Assembly: GCF_051401765.1 (NCBI RefSeq)
Contig: NW_027480423.1
Span: forward strand, 18,228,001-18,292,000
Source of the DNA: Calliopsis andreniformis
Lineage: Eukaryota > Arthropoda > Insecta > Hymenoptera > Andrenidae
Length of the DNA: 64,000 bases
Reading direction: 5' to 3'
In this document: positions 37,706-48,000 of the stretch, piece by piece
Layout: every line of letters begins with the position of its first letter
Numbering within the stretch: the first letter of the stretch is position 1
Program-made: the position numbers and the translations under genes
The notes under the pieces: generated by a model
What the model saw: only the letters and a program-made list of their open reading frames with translations
What the model was told of the DNA's origin: nothing
The model's database searches: none

Positions 37706-38232
37706 CTGGTGGAGCACCGCCCTAGACGGAAGCCTAGGTTGCCCGGAACGTAGAAATGATCCTTACTTTCACACTGTTTGCAATTATTCATTTTATACGA
37801 TGGAAGAGCTGTTGTATTTATATAGTATTTTATGCTTCTGGCGTTGACTTCTAAGTCCCTAGCTATTCGATCTGGTGGAGCTACGCCCTAGAGTGAAGCC
37901 TAGGTTGCACGGAACGTAGAAGTGACCATTACTTTCACACTGCTTGCAATTATTCCTGTTATACAATTGAATAACTGTTGCATTTTTATTGTATTTTATG
38001 CATCAGGCGTTGAATTCTAAGTCCCTAGCTATTCGATCTGGTGGAGCAACGCCCTAGAGCGGTGCCTAGGTTGCCCGGAACGTAGAAACGACCATGACTT
38101 TCACACTGTTTGCAATTATTCACTTTATACGATGGAAAAGCTGTTGTAATTATATTGTATTTTATGCTTCTGGCGTTGAATTCTAAGGCCCTAGCTATTC
38201 GATCTGGTGGAGCACCGCCCTAGACTGAAGCC
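37706..38232 (+). repeat. Three-monomer join rich in 24-kb-type monomers
   Basis: These monomers match parts of 24.1-24.9 kb ('tatatagtatt', 'caattgaataactg', 'acgaccatgactttc', 'tgttgtaattatattg'), but in an order whose offset changes from 13,273 to 13,771 and then 13,107 bp over about 550 bp. Several in-register jumps therefore occurred here. Confidence 0.75.
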
Positions 38233-40237
38233 TAGGTTGTACGGAACGTAGAAATGACCATCATCTTCACTCTGGTTGCAATTATTCCTGTTATACGATG
38301 GAAAAACTGCTGTATTTTTATTGCATTTTATGCTTCGCGCGTTGACTTCTGAGGCTGTAGCTATTCGATATGGTGGCGCAACGCCCTAGAGTGAAGCCTA
38401 GGTAGCCCGGAACGTAGAAATGACCATCATTTTCACACTGTTTGCAATTATTCATTTTATACGATGGAAAAGCTGTTGTATTTATATTGTATTTTATGCT
38501 TCTGGCGTTGAATTCTAAGGCCCTAGCTATTCGATCTGGTGGAGCAACGCCCTAGACTGAAGCCTAGGTTGCCCGGAACGTAGAAATGACCATTACTTTC
38601 ACACTGTTTGCAATTATTCATTTTATACGATGGAAGAGCTGTTGTATTTATATTGTATTTTATGCTTCTGTCGTTGACTTCTAAGTCCCTAGCTATTCGA
38701 TCTGGTGGAGCTACGCCCTAGAGTGAAGCCTAGGTTGCACGGAACGTAGAAGTGACCATTACTTTCACACTGCTTGCAATTATTCCTGTTATACAATTGA
38801 ATAACTGTTGCATTTTTATTGTATTTTATGCATCAGGCGTTGAATTCTAAGTCCCTAGCTATTCGATCTGGTGGAGCAACGCCCTAGAGCGGTGCCTAGG
38901 TTGCCCGGAACGTAGAAATGACCATCACTTTCACACTGTTTGCAATTATTCCTTTTATACGATGGAAACGCTGTTGTATTTATATTGTATTTTATGCTTC
39001 TGGCGTTGAATTCTAAGGCCCTAGCTCTTCGATTTGGTGGAGCAACGCCGCAGAGTGAAGCCTAGGTTGCCCGGAACGTAGAAATGACCATTACTTTCAT
39101 ACTGTTTGCAATTATTCATTTTATACGATGGAAGAGCTGTTGTATTTATATTGTATTTTATGCTTCTGGCGTTGACTTCTAAGGCCGTAGATATTAGATG
39201 TGCTGGAGCAACGCCCTAGAGTGACGCCTAGGTTGTACGGAACGTAGAAATGACCATCATCTTCACTCTGGTTGCAATTATTCCTGTTATACGATGGAAA
39301 AACTGCTGTATTTTTATTGCATTTTATGCTTCGCGCGTTGACTTCTGAGGCCGTAGCTATTCGATATGGTGGCGCAACGCCCTAGAGTGAAGCCTAGGTA
39401 GCCCGGAACGTAGAAATGACCATCATTTTCACACTGTTTGCAATTATTCATTTAATACGATGGAAAAGCTGTTGTATTTATATTGTATTTTATGCTTCTG
39501 GCGTTGAATTCTAAGGCCCTAGACATTCGATGTGGTGGAGCAACGCCCTGGAGTGAAGCCTAGGTAGCCCGGAACGTAGAAATGACCATCATCTTCACAC
39601 TGTTTGCAATTATTCATTTTATACGATGGAAAAGCTGTGGTATTTATATTGTATTTTGTGATTCTGGCGCTGACATCTAAGGCCGTAGATATTTGATGTG
39701 GTGGAGCAACGCCCTAGAGTGAAGCTTAGGTTTCCCGGAACGTAGAAACGACCATTACTTTCACCCTGGTTGCAATTATTCCTGTTATACAATGGAACAA
39801 CTGTTGTATTTTTATTGTATTTTATGCTTCTGGCGTTGAGTTCTAAGTCCCTAGCTATTCGATCTGTCGGAGCAACGCATTGAGCGGAGCCTAGGTTGCC
39901 CGGGACGTAGAAATGACCATCACTTTCACACTGGTTGCAATTATACCTGTAATACGATGGTGAAACTCTTGTATCTTTATTGTATTTTATGCTTCAGGCA
40001 TTGACTTCTATAGCCATACCTACTCCATCTGGAGGAGCAACGCCCTAGAGTCAAGCCTAGGTTGCCCGGAACGTAGATATGACCATAACTTTCACACTGG
40101 TTGCAATTATTCATGTTATACGATGGACAAACTCTTGTATCTTTATTGTATTTTAGGCTTCAGGCATTGACTTCTATAGCCATACCTATTCCATCTGGAG
40201 GAGCAACGCCCTAGAGTCAAGCATAGGTTGCCCGGAA
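38233..40237 (+). repeat. Duplicated segment VIb (copy of 25,126-27,130)
   Basis: Offset 13,107 bp. It keeps the rare 'gaggctgtagc'. Private changes include 'ctgtcgttgac' near 38,670, 'gaaacgctg' near 38,964 and 'cccgggacgtag' near 39,900. It holds the first part of A-block 14. Confidence 0.83.
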
Positions 40238-40440
40238 CATAGAAGTGACCATAGCTTTCACACTGGTTGCAATTATACTTTATATGCGATGGAAAAACTG
40301 TTGTATTTATTTTGTATTTTATGATTCTAACGTTGTCTTCTTAGGCCCTAACTATACACTCTGGTTGACCAACGCCCTAGAGTGAAGCCTAGGTTGCCTG
40401 GAACGTAGAAATGACCATCACCTTCACTCTGGTTGCAATT
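39742..40440 (+). repeat. A-block 14 (short, recombinant tail)
   Basis: M1-M3 are of A3 type. From 'ggaacatagaagtgacc' (about 40,235) the sequence follows the orphan M6 of 3.7-3.9 kb ('atgcgatgg', 'gattctaacgttg', 'actatacactctgg') and leaves the A-block pattern before M7 is complete. It is the most right-hand A-block. Confidence 0.88.
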
Positions 40441-40642
40441 ACTCCTGTTATACGACGGAAAAACTGCTGTATTTTTATTGCATTTTATGCTTCTGGCGTT
40501 GACTTCTAAGGCCGTAGCTATTCGATGTGGTGGAGTAACGCCCTAGAGTGAGGGCTAGGTTTCCCGGAACGTAGAAACGACCATGACTTTCACACTGTTT
40601 TCAATTATTCATTTTATACGATGGAAAAACTGTTGCATTTTT
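40238..40642 (+). repeat. Short tract matching 3.73-4.12 kb
   Basis: Offset about 36,505 bp (220 x 166 minus 15). It holds M6-like, 'actcctgttatacgacgg' and 'gtggagtaacgccc' monomers. It has a few private changes ('gagtgagggctagg', 'ctgttttcaatt'). Confidence 0.78.
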
Positions 40643-42734
40643 ATTGTATTTTATGCTTCTGGCGTTGAATTCTAAGGCCCTAGCTATTCGATCTGGTGGA
40701 GCACCGCCCTAGACTGAAGCCTAGGTTGCCCGGAACGTAGAAATGACCATTACTTTCACACTGTTTGCAATTATTCATTTTATACGATGGAAGAGCTGTT
40801 GTATTTATATAGTATTTTATGCTTCTGGCGTTGACTTCTAAGTCCCTAGCTATTCGATCTGGTGGAGCTACGCCCTAGAGTGAAGCCTAGGTTGCACGGA
40901 ACGTAGAAGTGACCATTACTTTCACACTGCTTGCAATTATTCCTGTTACACAATTGAATAACTGTTGCATTTTTATTGTATTTTATGCATCAGGCGTTGA
41001 ATTCTAAGTCCCTAGCTATTCGATCTGGTGGAGCAACGCCCTAGAGCGGTGCCTAGGTTGCCCGGAACGTAGAAATGACCATCACTTTCACACTGTTTGC
41101 AATTATTCCTTTTATACGATGGAAAAGCTGTTGTATTTATATTGTATTTTATGCTTCTGGCGTTGAATCCTAAGGCCCTAGCTATTCGATTTGGTGGAGC
41201 AACGCCGCAGAGTGAAGCCTAGGTTGCCCGGAACGTAGAAATGACCATTACTTTCATACTGTTTGCAATTATTCATTTTATACGATGGAAGAGCTGTTGT
41301 ATTTATATTGTATTTTATGCTTCTGGCGTTGACTTCTAAGGCCGTCGATATTAGATGTGCTGGAGCAACGCCCTAGAGTGACGCCTAGGTTGTACGGAAC
41401 GTAGAAATGACCATCATCTTCACTCTGGTTGCAATTATTCCTGTTATACGATGGAAAAACTGCTGTATTTTTATTGCATTTTATGCTTCGCGCGTTGACT
41501 TCTGAGGCTGTAGCTATTCGATATGGTGGCGCAACGCCCTAGAGTGAAGCCTAGGTAGCCCGGAACGTAGAAATGACCATCATTTTCACACTGTTTGCAA
41601 TTATTCATTTTATACGATGGAAAAGCTGTTGTATTTATATTGTATTTTATGCTTCTGGCGTTGAATTCTAAGGCCCTAGCTATTCGATCTGGTAGAGCAA
41701 CGCCCTAGACTGAAGCCTAGGTTGCCCGGAACGTAGAAATGACCATTACTTTCACACTGTTTGCAATTATTCATTTTATACGATGGAAGAGCTGTTGTAT
41801 TTATATTGTATTTTATGCTTCTGGCGTTGACTTCTAAGACCCTAGCTATTCGATCTGGTGGAGCTACGCCCTAGAGTGAAGCCTAGGTTGCACGGAACGT
41901 AGAAGTGACCATTACTTTCACACTGCTTGCAATTATTCCTGTTATACAATTGAATAACTGTTGCATTTTTATTGTATTTTATGCATCAGGCGTTGAATTC
42001 TAAGTCCCTAGCTATTCGATCTGGTGGAGCAACACCCTAGAGCGGTGCCTAGGTTGCCCGGAACGTAGAAATGACCATCACTTTCACACTGTTTGCAATT
42101 ATTCCTTTTATACGATGGAAAAGCTGTTGTATTTATATTGTATTTTATGCTTCTGGCGTTGAATTCTAAGGCCCTAGCTATTCGATTTGGTGGAGCAACG
42201 CCGCAGAGTGAAGCCTAGGTTGCCCGGAACGTAGAAATGACCATTACTTTCATACTGTTTGCAATTATTCATTTTATACGATGGAAGAGCTGTTGTATTT
42301 ATATTGTATTTTATGCTTCTGGCGTTGACTTCTAAGGCCGTAGATATTAGATGTGCTGGAGCAACGCCCTAGAGTGACGCCTAGGTTGTACGGAACGTAG
42401 AAATGACCATCATCTTCACTCTGGTTGCAATTATTCCTGTTATACGATGGAAAAACTGCTGTATTTTTATTGCATTTTATGCTTCGCTCGTTGACTTCTG
42501 AGGCCGTAGCTATTCGATATGGTGGCGCAACACCCTAGAGTGAAGCCTAGGTAGCCCGGAACGTAGAAATGACCATCATTTTCACACTGTTTGCAATTAT
42601 TCATTTAATACGATGGAAAAGCTGTTGTATTTATATTGTATTTTATGCTTCTGGCGTTGAATTCTAAGGCCCTAGACATTCGATGTGGTGGAGCAACGCC
42701 CTGGAGTGAAGCCTAGGTAGCCCGGAACGTAGAA
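40643..42734 (+). repeat. Duplicated segment Vb (copy of 24,383-26,474)
   Basis: Second copy of the 996-bp tandem pair. Differences include 'gttacacaattg' near 40,945, 'ggtagagcaacg' near 41,690, 'caacaccctagag' near 42,030 and 'cttcgctcgttg' near 42,485. It switches to segment VIIIb at 'ggaacgtaga', where the source family has 'aatgaccatc' and this one 'agtgaccttt'. Confidence 0.87.
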
Positions 42735-45011
42735 GTGACCTTTACTTTCACACTGTTTGCAATTATTCATTTTATACGATGGAAAAGCTGTTGTACTTAT
42801 ATTGTATTTTATGCTTTGGGCGTTGACTTCTAAGGCCCTAGCTATTCGATTTGGTGGAGCAACGCCCTAGGGTGAAGTCTAGGTTGCCCGAAACGTAGAA
42901 ATGACCAGTACTTTCACACTGGTTGCAATTATTCCTGTTATACAATGGAACAACTGTTGTATTTTTATTGTATTTTATGCTTCTGGCGTTGACTTTTAAG
43001 TCCCTAGCTATTCGATCTGGTGGAGCACCGCATAGAGCGGAGCCTAGGTTGCCCGGAACGTAGAAATGACCATCCCTTTCACACTGGTTGCAATTATACC
43101 TGTTATACGATGGAGAAGCTCTTGTATCTTTACTGTATTTTATGCTTCAGGCATTGACTTCTATAGCCATACCTATTCCATCTGGAGGAGCAACGCCCTA
43201 GCGTCATGCCTAGGTTGCCCGGAACGTAGATATGACCATAACTTTCACACTAGTTGCTATTATTCATGCTATACAATGGAAAGGCTGTTGTATTTATATT
43301 GTATTTTATGCTTCTGGCGTTGACTTCTAAGGCTGTAGCTATTCGATGTGGTGGAGCAACGCACTAGAGTGAATCCTATGTAGCCCGGAACGTAGAAATG
43401 ACCATCATCTCCACACTGTTTGCAATTATTCATTTTATACGATGGAAAAGCTGTGGTATTTATATAGTATTTTGTGATTCTGGCGTTGAGATCTAAGGCC
43501 GTGGTTATTCGATGTGGTGGAGCAACGCCCTAGAGTGAAGTCTAGGTTGCCGGGAACGTAGAAACGACCATTACTTTCACACTGGTTGCAATTATTCCTG
43601 TTATACCATGGAAAAACTGTTGTATTTTTATTGTATTTTATGCTTCTGGCGTTGACTTCTAAGGCCGTAGCTATTAGATGTGGTGGAGGAACGCGCTAGA
43701 GTGACGCCTAGGATGCACGGAACGTAGAAATGACCATTACTTTCACACTGCTAGCAATTATTCCAGTTATACAATGGAAAAACTATTGCATTTTATTGTA
43801 TTTTATGCATCTGGCGTTGAATTCTAAGACCCTAGCTATTCGATCTGGTGGAGGAACGCCCTAGAGAGGAGCCTAGGTTGCCCGGAACGCAGCAATGACC
43901 ATTACTTTCACTGTGTCTGCAAATATTCATTTTATACGATGGAAAAGCTGTTGTATTTATATTGTATTTTATGCTTTGGGCGTTGACTTCTAAGGCCCTA
44001 GCTATTCGATTTGGTGGAGCAACGCCCTAGGGTGAAGTCTAGGTTGCCCGAAACGTAGAAATGACCAGTACTTTCACACTGGTTGCAATTATTCCTGTTA
44101 TACAATGGAACAACTGTTGTCTTTTTATTGTATTTTATGCTTCTGGCGTTGACTTCTAAGTCCCTAGCTATTCGATCTGGTGGAGCACCGCATAGAGCGG
44201 AGCCTAGGTTGCCCGGAACGTAGAAATGACCATCACTTTCACACTGGTTGCAATTACACCTGTTATACGATGGAGAAGCTCTTGTATCTTTACTGTATTT
44301 TATGCTTCAGGCATTGACTTCTATAGCCATACCTATTCCATCTGGAGGAGCAACGCCCTAGCGTCATGCCTAGGTTGCCCGGAACGTAGATATGACCATA
44401 ACTTTCACACTAGTTGCTATTTTTCATGCTATACAATGGAAAGGCTGTTGTATTTATATTGTATTTTATGCTTCTGGCGTTGACTTCTAAGGCTGTAGCT
44501 ATTCGATGTGGTGGAGCAACGCCCTAGAGTGAATCCTATGTAGCCCGGAACGTAGAAATGACCATCATCTCTACACTGTTTGCAATTATTCATTTTATAC
44601 GATGGAAAAGCTGTGGTATTTATATAGTATTTTGTGATTCTGGCGTTGAATTCTAAGACCCTAGCTATTCGATCTGGTGGAGGAACGCCCTAGAGAGGTG
44701 CCTAGGTTGCCCGGAACGCAGCAATGACCATTACTTTCACTCTGTCTGCAATTATTCATTTTATACGATGGAGAAGCTGTTGTATTTATATTGTATTTTA
44801 TGCCTATGGCGTTGACTTCTAAGGCCGTAGCTGTTAGATGTGGTGGAGGAACGCGCTAGAGAGACGCCTAGGTTGCCCGGAACGTAGAAATGACCATCAC
44901 CTTCACTCTGGTTGCAATTACTCCTGTTATACGACGGAAAAACTGCTTTATTTTTATTGCATTTTATGCTTCTGGCGTTGACTTCTAAGGCCGTAGCTAT
45001 TCGATGTGGTG
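42726..45011 (+). repeat. Duplicated segment VIIIb (copy of 33,601-35,886)
   Basis: Offset 9,125 bp. It includes the tandem pair 42,765-43,492 and 43,925-44,652. I saw only scattered differences: 'acgcactagag' near 43,360, 'aaactattgcatttt' near 43,780 and 'agaggtgcctagg' near 44,694. Confidence 0.9.
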
Positions 45012-45574
45012 AAGTAACGCCCTAGAGTGAAGGCTAGGTTTCCCGGAACGTAGAAACGACCATGACTTTCACACTGTTTGCAATTAATCATTTTATACGA
45101 TGGAGAAGCTGTTGTATTTATATTGTATTTTATGCTTCTGGCGTTGACTTCTACGGGCGTAGCTATTAGATGTGGTGGAGGAACGCGCTAGAGTGACGCC
45201 TAGGTTGCACGGAACGTAGAAATGACCATTACTTTCACACTGCTTGCAATTATTCCTGTTATACAATGGAAAAACTGCTGCATTTTTATTGTATTTTATG
45301 CATCTGGCGTTGAAGTCTAAGTCCCTAGCTATTCGATCTGGTGGAGCAACGCCCTATACCGGAGCCTAGGTTGCCCGGAACGTAGAAATGACCATCACTT
45401 TCACACTGTTTGCAATTATTCATTTTATACGATGGAAAAGCTGTTGTATTTATATTGTATTTTATGCTTCAGGCGTTGAATTCTAAGGCCCTAGCTATTC
45501 GATCTGGTGGAGCAACGCCCCAGAGTGAAGCCTAGGTTGCCGGGAACGTAGAAACGACCATTATTTTCACACTG
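45012..45574 (+). repeat. Transition monomers before the 27-monomer HOR
   Basis: Just over three monomers: one like 31.9 kb ('gaaggctaggtttcccgg'), two like 22.25-22.48 kb ('ctgctgcatttttattg', 'gttgaagtctaag'), then 'aacgaccattattttcac'. Within 'ggttgcaactattcctg' the sequence enters the first HOR copy. It is satellite only. Confidence 0.75.
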
Positions 45575-47165
45575 GTTGCAACTATTCCTGTTATACCATG
45601 GAAAAACTGTTGCATCTTTATTGTATTTTACGCTTCTGGCGTTGACTTCTACGGCCCTAACCATTCGATCTGGTGGAGCAACGCCATATATTGAAGCCTA
45701 GTTCGCCCGGAACGTAGAAATGACCATAACATTCACACTGGTTGCTATTATTCCTGCTATACGATGGAAAAACTGTTGTATCTTTATTGTATTTTGTGTT
45801 TCTGGCGTTCACTTCTTAGGCCGTAGCTATTCGATGTGGTGGAGCTACGCCCTAGAGTCAAGCCTAGGTTGCCCGGAACGTAGAAATGACCATCACTTTC
45901 ACACTGGTTGCCATTATCCCTTTTATACGATGTAAAAGCTGTTGCATTTATTTTGCATTTTATGCTTCTGGCGTTGACTTCTTAGGCCCCAGCTATTCGA
46001 TCTCGTGGAGCAACGCGCTAGAGTGAAGCATCGGATGCCCGGAACGTAGAAATGACCAGTACCATCACACTGCTTGCAGTTATTCCTGTCATACGATGGA
46101 AAAGCTGTAGTATTTATATTGTATTTTATGCTCCTGGTGTTAACTTCTTAGGCCCTAAGTATTCGATCTGGAGGAGGAACGCCCTAGAGTGGAGCCTAGG
46201 TTGCCCGGAACGTAGAAATGACCATTACTTTCACACTGTTTGCAATTAATCATTTTATACGATGAAACAGCAGCTGTATTTATATTGTATTTTATGCTAG
46301 TGACGTTGACTTTTAAGGCCGTTGCTATTTGATGTGGTGGAGCAACGCCCTAGAGTGAAGCCTACGTTGCCCGTAACGTAGAACTGACCAGTACTTTCAC
46401 ACTGGTTGCAATTATCCGTTTTATACGATGGAAAAGCTGTTGTATTTATATTGTATTTTATGCGTCTGACGTTGACTTCTCAGGCCCTAACTATTCGATC
46501 TGGTGGAACAACGCCATAGATTGAAGCCTAGGTAGCCCGGAACGTAGAAATGACTATCACTTTCACACTGGTTGCTATTATTCCTGCTACACGATGGATA
46601 AACTGTTGCATCTTTATTGTATTTAATGCTTCTGGGGTTGACTTCTAAGGCCCTAACTATTCGATCTGGTGGAGCAACGCCCTAGAGTGGTGCCTAGGTT
46701 GCCAGGAACGTAGAAATGACCAGTACTTTCACACTGGTTGCAGATATTCATTTTATGCGATGGAAAAGCTCTTCTATTTATATTGTATTTTATGCTTCTG
46801 CCGTTGACTTCTTAGGCCCTAACTTGTCGATCTGGTGGAGCCACGCCCTAGAGTGAAGCCTAGGTTGCCCGGAACGTAGAAATGACCATTACTGTCGCAC
46901 TGTTTGCAAATATTCATTTTATACAGTGGAAAAGCTGTTGTATTTATGTTGTGTTTTGTACTTCGGGCGTTGACTTTTAAGGCCCTAACTATTCGATCAG
47001 GACGAGCAACGCCCTAGAGGGAAGCCTCTGTTGCCCGGAACGTAGAAATGACCATTAGCTTCACACTGGTTGCAATTATTCCTGCTATACGATGGAAAAG
47101 CTGTTGTATTTTCATTGTATTTTATGCCTCTGGCGTTGACTTCTAAGGCCGTAGCTATTCGATGT

Positions 47166-47175
47166 GGGGGGGGGG
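47166..47175 (+). repeat. 10-G homopolymer, variable among HOR copies
   Basis: The usual 'ggtggag' between 'gatgt' and 'taacg' has become ten G here and seven G at 51,319-51,325. At 55,801-55,807 and 60,283-60,289 it is 'gaggggg'. The 3-bp gain accounts exactly for copy 1 being 4,485 rather than 4,482 bp. Homopolymer error in the assembly is possible for the 10-G form. Confidence 0.9.
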
Positions 47176-47714
47176 TAACGCCCTAGAGTGAAGCCTAGGT
47201 TGCCCGTAACGTAGAAACGACCATTACTTTCACACTGGTTGCAATTATTCCTGTTTTGCGATGGAAAATCTGTTGTATTTATATTGTATTTTATGCCCAT
47301 GGCGTTGACTTCTAAGGCCCTAGCTATTCGATCTGGTGGAGCAACGCCCTAGAGTGAAGTCTAGGTTGCCCGGAACGTAGAAACGACCATTACTTTCACA
47401 CTGGTTGCAATTATTCCTTTTATACGATGGAAAAGCTGTTGTATTTTTATTGTATTTTTTGCCTGTTGCGTTGAATTCTAAGTCCCTAGCTATTCGATCT
47501 GGTGGAGCAACGCCCGAGAGCGGAGCCCAGGTTGCCTGGAACCTAGAAATGACCATCACTTTCACACTGTTTGCAATTATTCATTTTATACAATGGAAAA
47601 GCTGTTGTATTTATATTGTATTTTACGCTTCTGGCGTTGACTTCTAAGGCCGTGGCTATTAGATGTGGTGGAGCAGCGACCTAGAGTGACGTCTAGGTTT
47701 CACGGAACGTAGAA

Positions 47715-48000
47715 ATGACCATTACTTTCACACTGGTTGAAATTATACCTGTTATACGGTGGAGAAACTCTTGTATCTTTATTGTATTTTATGCTTCAGG
47801 CATTGACTTCTATAGCCATACCTATTCCATCTGGAGGAGCAACGCCCTAGAGTCAAGCCTAGGTTGCCCGGAACGTAGAAGTGACCATAGCTTTCACACT
47901 GGTTGCAATTATCCTTTTTATACGATGGAAAAACTGTTGTGTTTATTTTGTATTTTATGCTTCTGGCGTTGACTTCTGAGGCCCTAACTATGCAATCTGT
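47715..48000 (+). repeat. M2-M6 monomer pair inside the HOR
   Basis: One monomer with 'tatacggtggagaaactc', 'tatagccatacc' and 'ctagagtcaagcc' is followed directly by one with 'gaagtgaccatagctttc' and 'atcctttttatacg'. These are the A-block types M2 and M6 from the left array, here adjacent. The pair recurs in every HOR copy (51,865; 56,347; 60,829) and, diverged, at 62.02 kb. It is the clearest link between the two sub-arrays. Confidence 0.85.

Larger units (their letters stand above)
1..45574 (+). repeat. Left sub-array: irregular mosaic with A-blocks
   Basis: This sub-array of about 275 monomers has no single repeat unit. It is a patchwork of segments copied at many different distances. 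Its diagnostic element is the A-block, recognised by 'caccctggttg' in M1, 'tatagccatacc' in M2 and M3, a divergent M4 containing 'aaaaatgcctcagagttat', 'gacgtctaaggccctcact' in M5, 'gattctatcgttgac' in M6 and 'aagactgtagctatt' in M7. Between A-blocks lie monomers of a few recurrent types, for example 'gttgaattctaagtccc', 'gatgtgctggagc', 'cttcgcgcgttgac' and 'gctttgggcgttgac'. Segment boundaries are sharp switches between otherwise near-identical copies. Confidence 0.9.

Noticed and set aside
47166..47175. G-quadruplex
   Set aside because: It is a single G-run with no further G-tracts close by, so it does not meet the four-tract pattern.
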